64,000 bases of DNA from Saturnia japonica. Its lineage: Eukaryota; Arthropoda; Insecta; Lepidoptera; Saturniidae. Positions within the stretch are counted from its first letter, which is position 1, and every line of letters begins with the position of its first letter. Made by a program: the position numbers and the translations under genes. Of this stretch, positions 22,631 to 33,800 are shown in pieces. Below the pieces are notes generated by a model. The model was not told the origin of the DNA. It did not search any database and saw only the letters and a program-made list of their open reading frames with translations. Location: positions 2,039,190 to 2,103,189 of the forward strand of contig CM065311.1 in the NCBI GenBank assembly GCA_033032175.1, written 5' to 3'.

Positions 22631-23739
22631 GCAGGGCAGAGTCGAATATGCACGGCGTTTTTATATTTTCTTTATACAAATTTGGACTTTACAAATTTAA
22701 TAGATATATAACTCAATATACTTTTAGAAAGTAGACTCTGAACCATTGGAAATTGAGCCTAAAACAATATTTTGTCGTAGTTAATAATATTTTGTAATTC
22801 AATGTTAAACTATTGGGTATTAGGACATGGTAGTTATGCTTGACTGGATCGCTACCACCTACTATAGAGGGACATTTAGGGTTGTCGCGAACCGGGACCA
22901 GTTGGTGTATTTCCAACAATCAAGCAGGTATCTTCTCTACCGTGACCAACATGCACATGGTAATAATCCCGTCGTATTAATACTCTTTTGGTTTGTCGCG
23001 TTTCCGGATCACTGTATATTCAGCTACCGAGAGGCTTGCTGACCGTACCGGAATAACAGCGGCGGGCGGCCGTCGGTGAATTGCTGATCTATCAATGATT
23101 GCCGTTGTTTTTAGGTTTTACTTACTCTCTTTACCATCAAGCATATTGCAGTAATTTTACCGTGTTACTAAAAACAATTTAATTATTAAAACATCAACTA
23201 TATTAGGTGCTTGAAGATAGCTTTTCTAATTGAGGATGGTAGTTAACAAAGTGAGGGATACCACTACCATGAAAAAATTGTGTGGGTATTCAGAAATAAA
23301 TTTATTTCGTTCAATAAATTATGTAGTTGTTTTTTTTTTATTAATTGTTATTAGAATTTAAGTTTCTAATAGCGGTCCACAAAGTGCCTTAAGCAACTTA
23401 TATTCTGTCTAAGAACTTAATAGCATTAGTATTTGTCGAACACGTTCGACCGAGAGTAACATGTTACAAGGCCTTTTCTGCTTCAGTCAGTATGCGCCTT
23501 TCGGTTGGTAATAAACGCATAAATATTTTAATGATTATATTTGTTTTGGCTTCATACAAAACTTATTAAATTTTTATGATCTCCTTTATCAGTCGGTCTA
23601 TCCGATTTAAATTATATTTTAAAGCGGAAATTGTTTCGGTACGCCATCAGTGCATAATTTTGATAAGCCGCAGTTGTAATTTAGAGCACTGTTGACTCAT
23701 GTTGTACAAGTAATAAAACTGAATAGATGTTATTCTGTA

Positions 23740-25373
23740 TCGATGGATGCGTGCGGGAGCTGGATAAGCTCCCCGCGACAGACTCCCTGTCCCCAGTCAC
23801 GTCTGAGGAGGTTCTTTCCATTATAAAAAGCCTTAAGCTTAGAAAAGCACCAGGTCCCGACGGGATCAGGAATGAAGTACTTAGACTTCTTCCCGATCGC
23901 CTCATAGCTCTTTTGGTCTGCATCTTCAATGTAGCCATAGCCCACTGCCATTTTCCAGCCGCCTGGAAAAAGGCCATAGTCATAGGTATCCGTAAGCCCG
24001 GCAAGAGCGCGTCGCTTCCCGACAGCTATCGCCCGATCAGTCTCCTAAATACTTTAGGGAAAATGTACGAGCGGATCCTTCTGAACCGTCTCAAGTCAGT
24101 AATAGAGGAGAAAGACCTCTATCCGCCTGAGCAATTCGGTTTCCGTGCTAGATATTCTTGCACTCATCAAGTGCACCGCCTCACGGAGCACGTTGCATTT
24201 AATTTTGCTGAATTATATAAACCCCGCCGTACACTTGCGGTCTTTTTCGACGTTGCCAAGGCCTTCGATAAGGTCTGGCACGAGGGATTGATCTACAAGT
24301 TGTATCACTTTGAAGTCCCCGATAGGCTAATTAAAATAATTCGCGACTATCTAACAGATCGCACCTTTCGCTATAGAGTGGAAGGTGAATTGTCCACGCC
24401 CCGTCCAATACGCTCAGGCGTTCCCCAAGGTTCGATCCTGGCTCCTAGCCTATTTAACCTGTACGTCAGTGACCTACCTCGACTCCCGGAGGTCGAGGTA
24501 GGGCTATACGCTGACGATACAGTCTTATATGCCTCAGATAGGAATAGATCCCACCTCAGACACAAAGTCCAACGCTCCGTGACCACTCTCGGGAAGTGGT
24601 TTAACGAGTGGCGTATAGCCGTTAATCCCTCGAAGAGCGCCGCGATGCTCTTCGATGCGGATTCGTCACAGATACCGTGGAAGCTTAAACCTGTTAAGCT
24701 CTACGATAATCCGATTCCGTATGTAAGAGAGACCAAATATCTAGGGGTAACCCTAGATAGTAGGCTCTCTTTTAGACCCCACATCCGTAAGGTTAGGAAC
24801 AGGGCCGCGTGGGTCCTGGGCCGGTTGCATCCTCTGTTGTGTTCGGTGAGTAAAATGTCCACGCGACATAAGCTCACGCTCTACAAGACGTGTATTCGAC
24901 CAATTTTGACATACAGTTGCGCCGTGTTCGCACATATGTCCGAGTCGAGTTTCAAACGGTTACAATCGATACAGAATAGGTTCCTTTATCGTCTCACCGG
25001 GGCCCCGTGGTATGTTCGAAGCGTAGATCTCCATAGAGATATGGAGCTTCCTTCGATACATGCCTACGTTAAACAGCTCTCCCGTTCGTATTTCGACACC
25101 GCGTCGAACCACGCGAATCCGTTAATAAAAACAGCCGCCACTTATGTTCCGGCACCCACGGACATCCGGTGCAAACGCCGGCCGCGCAATATTTTTATTG
25201 ATCCCGACGATCACATCGAAAATTCGAATAAATATTACACATCCGTCTCTCCAAACAGAGCGTGCCAGCGCCCACGCCCGCGTAACCACCGTTCTCTCCG
25301 CAGAGGGCGGGCGGTCAATTTCGCTCCAGCACACCCGTCACGTCCACCCTCTCTAGCGGTAACCCAAGCCTAG
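23740..25373 (+). CDS. LINE ORF2 reverse transcriptase, 5'-truncated
   Basis: Open frame of about 544 residues entering from the truncation point. Motifs run in order: RKAPGPDGI, YRPISLL, a motif A of FFDVAKAFDKVWHEGL, GVPQGSILAPSLFNLY, LYADDTVLYA (catalytic Asp pair), TKYLGVTLDSRL, and a C-terminal region with RNRFLYRLTGAPWYVR and an Arg-rich tail ending VTQA. This fits the Jockey clade. No frameshift or stop interrupts it, so the insertion is young. It lacks endonuclease and ORF1 and is not autonomous. Confidence 0.92.
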
Positions 25374-25904
25374 GTCCGTTCCTCGGTGTGAAACCCTTGG
25401 GTCAGGCAACCGCCCGCGCGATACAAGTGACACTGTACGTGCATCACTTAGCTACCTACATACAACACTACACACGTATGAACATACACACGTGCACACC
25501 ACACAGGTACATAGGTTCTGTGAGGGACCTTTTTTTTTCTTTTTTTACGCTAGTTAGTTAGCGCTAGTTAGTGTAGAAACATTCCGATTATTGAATACAC
25601 ATACGCACGGTTCCTTCCTTCCTCCCAGGAGGAAGGGAACGTGCCTATGTGTATATTTAGTTAGCTCGAATCGTAGGTGTAGGGATTCGAATAGATCGCG
25701 ACCTATTTGCGAACGCGACGACCGCCCGAGCCGAGGTCCGGCCACTTTGGCACCCTCGTGCGAGTCGTCCACAAAACTTTCGCGGCTGAGTGCCCTCTGC
25801 GCTCGCCCCCAAGTCCGGTGAAGCTGTAAAAGCCGCAGCGGCTTTAGGGCCCCTAAGGCTAACAGTGTAGTCAGTTCTAAAAAAAAAAAAAAAAAAAAAA
25901 AAAA
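23740..25904 (+). mobile_element. 5'-truncated Jockey-like LINE with poly(A) and target duplication
   Basis: GATGTTATTCTGT occurs directly before the element (23727-23739) and directly after its poly(A) (25906-25918). X copy 1 has the sequence once, showing the empty site. It contains the RT part of ORF2, a 3' UTR and about 24 A. The 3' UTR recurs in several other places in this window. Confidence 0.92.
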
Positions 25905-28241
25905 GATGTTATTCTGTTTCTCCGACGCGAAGCTTACGGCCTTATGCTCGTTATATAATATGCGAGCTTCATATTTAGTATTAGCTAAATTATACATGTT
26001 TGTCGTCTAAGTCGTTGAATTATAGTTAACCATACTAGCGACTTGTTTTAGAACTTTGGTAATGAAATGAACTTTGTATTGACTTACGTTGCTTATCAGA
26101 ATGTGTCACTTCACTTACACTTCAGAATAAATATCAAGTATTCGGTGTGTAGCGGAATTAAGTTAAAACCTTTGCGAAATTATATTTGAAAACGGAAGTT
26201 TACTTCGCTGTTTAATCAATTTCGACCAACACTACCACTAGTAATTTTACATAGTATTTTAACAATAAAATAACCCAAAAATTTTTACCAGTGCGTGTCG
26301 GACCACGCGAAGTGTAGGGTTCCGTAGTTGCCCGTTACATTTATGTAAACTTATCTGAATTTGTACGAAACGACTTCTCCGAGTACATATTATGCCAAAA
26401 AGATGGTTGACTATTACTCGTTAAGGTGCGAATGCACTACAGAGGCGCGGCGCGGCGCTGCGCGACCCGGCGCTATACTTCGCGTCATGTACATTCTCGG
26501 GTCGTACTAAAGCGGCGCCGAGCGTCGCCGCATGGTGCGGCACAACGCGTCCTAAAGCGTCAAAATATTATTTGTATCATTTTCACATATCCAACAACCG
26601 TTTAGCTGATGGGCCGGGGAGGGGGAAGCACTTGACTCTAATAAAAGTTAACGATTAATATTTCGCAAACAGATCCTTGAATCGAAAAATGGTTTTCACA
26701 CACTCCCAATATTTTAGAACGATCTATCCAACGATACCCTACACGATGGGATAGACGACAAAAAATCATTTCCAATTTACCTGTACGTTAGGTACCTCAA
26801 TAAAAATTTTTTTGTTTTTATTTTACCATTTTGTCGTTGTGATTAATATCTATACCCTACCAAATTACAGCTTTCCAGTACTAAGAATCTCTAAGCTAAG
26901 CATAAGCTAAGCCGAGGACGGGACCGACAGACGGACATAACGAAATTATAAGGGTTTAACGGAACTCTAAGAAACAAATGGCTCGTTTAAGATTGTAAAT
27001 GGCTTTACATTCAAGATTATTAAGAAATTTAATTTGAAGCTATAAGTAGTCATAATTAATAATTACAATGATTAATCTTATCAAAATATTATCTATGAAT
27101 GATACGAGGGAACCCCTCCCCTATTCGTAATCCGTACCGAAATGTCCAAAACTGTTGCAAGTTTTATTGCATAAGATAAATAAAACACATTTTTAGTAAA
27201 TAATCTATATGTAAAGGGTATATCTAAACATATTATAACTTTATAATCATTTTCAAAAACCGAGTCATTTTGAAATCAGTCGGTCGGTCGATCAGTCAGT
27301 CAGTCAATCAATCACCTCTTTGCCTATTGCATATTGAAAGACAATCGTACATAAGAAGTAAATTTTTTTTAATAGAATTTCCTGATAGATACATAGATAT
27401 ATAAAGGATACTATACCAATATGCCATAAAAAAAAATTTGTATGTCCGGATTTAACTCAAAAACGGTTTGACTTTTTAAAATGAAATTTGATATTGAATG
27501 CAATTTGGTACATATGAAGCGTATATCATTGGTTAATTGATACAGGGTACCAATAAGAATTTTCAATATTAGTTTTAGAATTCAATTTTATATGTATTAA
27601 GTCTCAGCCGCTTTTGACAAAATTTCTTAATTGATAGGCTATAAGAATCGTCAACAATAATTTCATAAATAGGTATGTAAAAATAAACAATTTTGACAAT
27701 TCTCAACCAATTTTCATTTAAATTCTACACGAGAAGTACATACCATTCGTCAATTGATTGGCTTTTGGAATTGTAAATAATAGGAGAAAAATAAAATTAC
27801 GGGATGAAAATAACTATTACGTAACAATAAACGCGTGCGGAGCCGCGGGCACTCCCCTAGTGTAATATATTTAAATTAATTAGATATAAATTAAAAAAAA
27901 AGCTTTTTAATGGAAGCCCTATGACTATTTATATCCAATCTAAAACATGCCTTTGAATTTATCTAGTATTTACTCTAGAAAAAGGAATTGGATCACCTTG
28001 TATGAGTGTTGCTAGCTACAATCCAGAAAACGAAATAGTGCAAGCGTAACAGTACAAAACTTATATAATCCAATCCTGTAAAAGTTTTATCACCTTATTA
28101 GAACCAGAATTATCACCTTAAGTTAGAAGTTAGTGCCAAGTTAGAAAAAAGTTTTAAAATATTTTGTAAATGTATTGAAGGACGTACATTCCTACAGCTA
28201 TAATTAAAGAAACTGCAATGTACCTTGGCTCCCTAAACTTG

Positions 28242-28635
28242 GGTCCTCTTTAATATTTATGTTTTTTGTTGGAATATCATTACTTTTTGAACATCCGCAC
28301 AATGTGATTTATTGTTGTATTGGTGGAAAGGCCTATGTAGTCAGTGCTCATTTTGAGTACATATTATTACTTTTAAAAGCAATAATAATTATTGTACTTT
28401 TTTGAAGTTTTTATTTTTTATTTTTTGTATGCGCTTATTGTTTAAGGATCTATCTACCTTGATGCCAAATTTCATGTTTCTGAGTCACCTAGAAGTGTTA
28501 TAAGTTTTTGATGAGTGAGTGAGTCAGTGATAAATGGTTCGTGTAAATATACCTCTTGGCTGACATACTGCCGTGTGTCCAGATATTATTATATCTAATC
28601 GTTCTAATCTAATATCGTTGTAATTATTGAAACTA
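28242..28635. other. Spacer after X copy 2
   Basis: AT-rich, no gene. A 'ttgatgagtgagtgagtcagtga' type TE tail lies near 28505. X homology stops sharply at 28241. Confidence 0.4.
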
Positions 28636-28645
28636 TATTATAGAT

Positions 28646-29677
28646 CAGGCGATTGTACTATTGGCCTAATGTTCGTATTATTGACTCGTACCTTTATTAT
28701 TGACTGGACGTTCTTACAAGGCGGCTGATGTCTAGGGCAAAGATGCTTATTGCTCCGATCGTTGGACCGTTCACAGCGCTACAGATATTTCTCAAGGTCA
28801 ACCCAGCTAGGGATAATTAACGATAGCACCAAGCTTGGGTCACGTCTTTTATAAAGTGGCCACCTATTGTTCACGCCACCTTATGTGGCAATATTCTTAA
28901 TAAGATTCGCCTTGAAAACTCCGTCATAAAAAAATTAACTGCTAAAATTAAAACACGAATTAAAGCGGGGCTCTCTTTACGGTCACTCTCCGAACTACTT
29001 AAGCTCGAAGAGGCGCCGTAGTAACTACAAGCAACAGGAAGAAAGCTTTGGTCGTCCTGCAAACAGCAAACAAGATTTCGACTTTTATTGAAGACCCGGC
29101 ACCTCAAGCGGTCGTGCATTATTGCACCCCCCGGACCCCCTCACTAACATCGCGTCCCACTGGCATCCGTACGGCGTCTACGAGACGGGCATCCGGCGCA
29201 ACAAAACATCCCGTCCAAACCGGGAAACGTCCCCCCCCCCCCTCCTTCACGCAGAGGGGAAGTGCACACCACACAGGTACATAGGTTCTGTAACGGACCT
29301 TTTTTTCCTTTTTTTGCGCTAGTTAGACTAATGCATTAGTTAGTGTAGAAAAACCATTCCGATCACTAAATGTACATACGCATGGCTCCCTCCTTCCTCC
29401 CAGGAGGAGGGGAACGTGCATATAAGTATATGTTAGTTAGCTCGAATTTGTAGGAGTAGGGAATTAGTCAGATCGCGACCTTTTCGCATTCGCGACGACC
29501 GCCCGAGCCGAGGTTCGGCCACTCTGGCACCCTCGTGTGAGTTGTTAAAAACTTTCGCGGCTGAGTGCCCTAAGCGCTCGCCCCCCAAGTTCGGTGAAGC
29601 TGTAAAAGCCGCAGCTGCTCTGTTTTTTGGATAGGGCCCCTAAGGCTAACAGAGTAGTCAGTTCAAAAAAAAAAAAG
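28646..29677 (+). mobile_element. 1-kb insertion ending in LINE 3' UTR and poly(A)
   Basis: TATTATAGAT at 28636-28645 is repeated at 29678-29687 after an A-run, defining the insertion. The 3' part (about 29265-29677) is clearly homologous to the LINE 3' UTR at 25490-25880 (ACACCACACAGGTACATAGG, TTCCTCCCAGGAGGA, CGACCGCCCGAGCCGAGGT, CCCCTAAGGCTAACA). The 5' part (28646-29264) does not match the endonuclease, RT or ORF1 parts seen here; it has a C-run at about 29229. It could be the LINE 5' region (internal deletion) or another RNA joined by template switching. Confidence 0.7.
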
Positions 29678-29837
29678 TATTATAGATTGATATGGAAATG
29701 AAACATGGAGTTGATGTTAGAGTTATTCGAGTTTTGGCGGGTCTTGACATTGGCAATATGTTCCAGAACTCCACTTTACTTACTATCAGGTAACAGGTAC
29801 AAAACTTTACCAAGATAAATTATCAAATAGTACATAC

Positions 29838-30003
29838 ATGACAAAATGGGCTGCAGTAATAACAGCTGCACGGCTCAGGATAGTTAAACCGCATTTATGT
29901 CGCCACAGGCCCCCATCAAGGAGCATTAGAGACGAGATGCTGGGATAGTTACTGACTGAGGTGACTGATCCACCCACAAACCTTCCCGAGTAAGCGGGGA
30001 CAG
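29838..30003 (-). pseudogene. Orphan trypsin exon 2 (dead paralog D)
   Basis: A 166-nt segment matches exon 2 of genes A, B and C in length and phase, flanked by an AG acceptor (minus strand, 30005-30004) and a GTATGTA donor (29837-29831). It reads through without a stop, from AVPAYSG via RFVGG to TAAHF. Two structural positions are lost: the Ile of IVGG is Phe, and the Cys after the catalytic His is Phe, so the Cys42-Cys58 bridge could not form. It resembles gene A (AYSGR, VITAAH, donor position) more than B or C. No matching exon 1, 3 or 4 was found nearby, so it is a remnant rather than a gene. Confidence 0.85.
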
Positions 30004-30009
30004 CTACGA

Positions 30010-31010
30010 GTAAATAAACAAAATATAGATATACGGTTTAGGAGATTCAAGTATTACGTAACGCATTTTGGGAGGGGGGAGTCTTATAAAACGTTACGAT
30101 ACGTTACAAGGGCAGGAGGAGCGTTCGAACAACGCGTTACGTAAAATTGTTTTTTTTCTTTTTCTTTAAATAAATAACTAGGTAATTAGAATTTTCCAAG
30201 ACCGCAACCCTTTTCGTTTATGTTTTGCGGGGTATTCCTCGATTATATTGTACGTCAATTTCATTTTGTTTTCCCATCTCGAAAATCTTCAAAAAATGCG
30301 TTACGTAATACTTAAACGCCCCCTTATTAAGTTTGTTAACGGCTAAAAATTCTATTACTTGTGATGAGTTTAGAGGCCGACTCGAGGAAGGCGTATCGAT
30401 ACCTATATTATTTCTAAGCCAAAAAAAAAACAACTTTTTGTAAAATACGTCTCTGATCCTTTTTAGCCAGTTGGTTTGATAATAAAATAAATAATCTCCT
30501 GAATTTCTTTTTCTTCTTTTTAAACTGTGTATAATATAAACAGTGCTGCCAATGTCGAGTGAATAGAATATTTGTCTACTTCTAAGATGATTATAATGTA
30601 GCGTAAATCATTAAACATAGCTCTAACAATATGGCGGCTGCCTTAATAAAGGGACGGCACTGTGACTGACGATAAGCACAGTACAATCCTAAAATTAAAA
30701 AGGAAACAGAAACCCGACTGCATGAAAAACACGATTTTTTTTCTATTTTCTATTTTGCCTTTTATTTGATTTCCGGATCTCGAACTTAAATATTATATAA
30801 GGTATGTTGCTCCCACAATTAAGACGAATCTAACCACACCTCTTTTGCTAAAATCCATCAAGCCTTTTAGGCTACAGAGCTTGCCAAAGAAATAAACATT
30901 AGTACATATACATATATACCTTATTAAGTACTTTATTTTGTATCTATAATATTTTGAATATGGAAGGCGACTTTTACATTGTCGGAAGTTAAGGCGTGTT
31001 ACATACATAC
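30010..31010. other. Spacer upstream of exon-2 relic
   Basis: AT-rich. The place where exon 1 of paralog D would lie was scanned and no signal-peptide exon was found. Low-complexity 'cgttacgtaa' palindromic repeats occur at about 30050-30310. Confidence 0.4.
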
Positions 31011-31368
31011 ATTTTCGTTCATAAAGTATGTATAAAGTGTAAATAATAAATAAATAATGAAATAATGAAAGAGTAAAAAAAAATTCGGGGCAGTCTTTGG
31101 GGACTTACAATAAAAGTGAAAATTATGTAGTTTATAAAAATAATTCAAAAATAATAATCTAATAGCTCGACGATACAATTCAGAAGTTACTTAGTTTTCA
31201 CTTCTATCGGCAGTTCCCAAAGAATGTTTAGGGATTAACTTCGCAGGAATTGTTTTATTTATCAGTAAATATTTTTATATGACTAATATAATTTTCTTTT
31301 TTTAATTATTTATTTGAGAATTTATATTGAAAGCAAAAATAATAATATAACAGCCTGTATACATATAG

Positions 31369-32148
31369 TATACACATAGCTCATGAGAAGCGTTCGGTGA
31401 CGATGACGCGAGTTTCACACTTTTTGTTCACCCAAAAAGTACACATATATACACAGTATACATATAGCTCATGAGAAGCGTGCGGTGACGATGACGCGAG
31501 TTTCACACTTTTTGTTCACCCAAAAAGTACACATATATACACAGTATACATATAGCTCATGAGAAGCGTTCGGTGACGATGACGCGAGTTTCACACTTTT
31601 TGTTCACCCAAAAAGTACACATATATACACAGTATACATATAGCTCATGAGAAGCGTTCGGTGACGATGACGCGAGTTTCACACTTTTTGTTCACCCAAA
31701 AAGTACACATATATACACAGTATACATATAGCTCATGAGAAGCGTTCGGTGACGATGACGCGAGTTTCACACTTTTTGTTCACCCAAAAAGTACACATAT
31801 ATACACAGTATACATATAGCTCATGAGAAGCGTGCGGTGACGATGACGCGAGTTTCACACTTTTTGTTCACCCAAAAAGTACACATATATACACAGTATA
31901 CATATAGCTCATGAGAAGCGTTCGGTGACGATGACGCGAGTTTCACACTTTTTGTTCACCCAAAAAGTACACATATATACACAGTATACATATAGCTCAT
32001 GAGAAGCGTGCGGTGACGATGACGCCAGTTTCACACTTTTTGTTCACCCAAAAAGTACACATATATACACAGTATACATATAGCTCATGGAAAGCGTTCG
32101 GTGACGATGACGCAATTTTCACACTTTTTGTACACCCAAAAAGTGCTC
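31369..32148. repeat. 88-bp minisatellite, nine units
   Basis: GCTCATGAG-type starts fall at 31379, 31467, 31555, 31643, 31731, 31819, 31907, 31995 and 32083, giving exactly 88 bp each. Units are almost identical; the main variation is T or G in GCGTTCGG/GCGTGCGG, with a few changes in the last two units. Each unit contains an 8-bp inverted repeat, ACTTTTTG and CAAAAAGT, with a 6-base loop. Noncoding. Confidence 0.95.
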
Positions 32149-32590
32149 AACGCGCCTAAAGAAAGTTTCACTTCAAAAATCATGCCGACTGAGAGTTTTA
32201 CTGACGTGCGCCGCGCAAATTCTGCTATACGTGTGAAGCCGGGTGGGTTGTTAGTTGATCATAATAATGTTGTCAAGTTATTATTATATCTCTAAACTTA
32301 TTCAACTTCCATATGTGAAGTTAGATTTAGAATTATATCACATTAATTATTTGTAATGTAGAAAGTCGTCTATATTCATCCCACTATAAAATAACTTCTA
32401 CAGTTGTAAATATTAAATAAAAGCCGTAATTTTAGAGTCACATATACTTTACAAAACTCCAATTAAAATTTTGATCCTGGAAAAATAAATGCTTTAAAGC
32501 AAAAATATCGCGGGAATATTTGAGATTTCACTAAAATTTAAAAACAATGCATATTTAAACAGTGATACCGACACGGGTAAAATGATTCAA
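32149..32590. other. Sequence between minisatellite and trypsin 3'-flank relic
   Basis: Continues the inserted block that holds the minisatellite. No ORF or recognisable family. The boundary with the gene-B-like flank is at about 32592. Confidence 0.4.
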
Positions 32591-32763
32591 AAATAATGAG
32601 GTTCCTTTATCATATATTTTATATTGTAAAACCAAATGGAAAATTGTATTAAAACTATCGGATATTTTTTTGAATATTGACAATATAAATTGAATTTATA
32701 ATTATATATAGTTATGTTATTAACGTTATTTAGGTATAGTTCTATAAAAACGGACAAATGTAA

Positions 32764-33800
32764 TAATAAATAGCTGAGCCCCATGGTTTCACCCGTGTTA
32801 ATTTTATACAAACACCGCAACGCCAACGCTCCTGTGTACTCTATCATAATTACTGTTCTTTTCGCAAGTACAAATTATTTTAATTTTGTATTATCTCCTA
32901 AACTATGTGTCAAAATAACATGCTATAGCAAAATTTAACTTCATAAAATTGTCTCTATGATGAAGTAACTTTTATTCATAAGAATTAACATGCCATGCCT
33001 AAAATTAATGTTCATATCTCACTTTTTAATTTTTATCAATTGTTTGCTACAAAATAGCTTATTGGGGGTTTTTTATAGGAGATAGGCATACGATATCGCG
33101 AACTTTTTTTATATATATTAAAGGTCAGTATTTTTGTAGAAAATTGTATTTACGTATCAATATATGGTGGTCGCGATCTCTACCGCGCCACTATATTGCT
33201 GCATATACACCGATTGATCTCGGAACACGATAAAGCAAAAAAACCTATACATGGATTTATCACTCTATGTGTATGGTATTGTAAATCATCCCTTATTGAA
33301 CCGCCTTGCGTATTGATTTTTCAAAAACACGAAACCCTGTTTTTTCTTCCTAAAAGCATAAATATGAATTTTCGTATCTCTAAATTCAAAAATAGTGTGT
33401 TCTTTATACAAACTTTCACCCTCTATTTGACCCCTACATGATTTATCTTCGCGCCATAATGTCCAAGGTCCAATATATCTCTATTCAGCTAAATTGGTTA
33501 GACGGTTTCATCGTAGAAACTTTCATCCCTATTTCATCCCTTAAACTTTTATTTTCACGACATAAGGCAGCCTATGTTTTTTTCCAAGGTCCAATATAAT
33601 CTTTAAACTAAAATTCATCAAAATTGGGTTCTTCATACGAAGTTTCATCCCCATTTCACACCTTCCAGTTTTATTTCCAAAGGTAAGCTTATGTCCTTTC
33701 CCAACCAAAATTCATCAGAATTGGTTCAGCGGTCTAGGCGTGAAAATGCAACAGACGGGACAGAAAGAATTGCTTTTGCATTTATAATATTAATATGGAT
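32764..33800 (+). repeat. Dispersed repeat family 2, long copy
   Basis: Starts ATAGCTGAGCCCCATGGTTTCACCCG and shares TTATTTTAATTTTG, TCTCCTAAACTATGTGTC, ATGATGAAGTAACTTTT and GAGATAGGCATA with 47800-48240. It ends in AACAGACGGGACAGAAAG and TTGCATTTATAATATTAATATGGA, a common lepidopteran TE terminus. It has replaced the coding end of trypsin copy E. Confidence 0.6.

Larger units (their letters stand above)
20918..22634 (-). mobile_element. Antisense 5' piece of Jockey-like LINE between X copies
   Basis: Carries the C-terminal part of ORF1 and the start of ORF2, antisense and without 5' end, 3' end or poly(A). It abuts X copy 1 at 20917 and X copy 2 at about 22635 directly. GC-rich relative to its surroundings. 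It appears to come from the same LINE family as 23740-25904, but a stretch between the endonuclease and RT is in neither piece. Confidence 0.85.
22635..28241. repeat. Segment X, copy 2 (split by LINE)
   Basis: Left part 22635-23739 matches 17573-18682, and right part 25905-28241 matches the rest of copy 1. The LINE at 23740-25904 lies between. Only scattered single-base differences are seen, plus two small gaps in copy 1. It begins GGCAGAGTCGAAT and ends CTCCCTAAACTTG. Confidence 0.85.
31011..32754 (-). pseudogene. 3'-flank remnant of another dead trypsin copy (E)
   Basis: Sequence at 32592-32754 aligns by eye with the gene B 3' flank at about 13712-13880 (shared AATAATGAGGTT start, TTATATTGT, GTTATTAACGTT). 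It stops immediately before the position of the B stop codon, where an unrelated repeat begins. A further block at 31011-31058 aligns with 13641-13690. Between them is about 1.5 kb of inserted DNA containing the 88-bp minisatellite. The coding part is absent. This indicates that an additional family member once lay between C and the exon-2 relic. Confidence 0.6.

Noticed and set aside
25554..25997. 147-residue minus frame over the LINE 3' end
   Set aside because: Crosses the poly(A) tract and UTR; antisense shadow.
17573..28241. X copies as long terminal repeats of an LTR retrotransposon
   Set aside because: No TG...CA ends, primer-binding site or polypurine tract, and the internal DNA is an antisense non-LTR fragment.
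31369..32148. CRISPR-like array
   Set aside because: Units are contiguous 88-bp repeats without variable spacers, in an insect genome.
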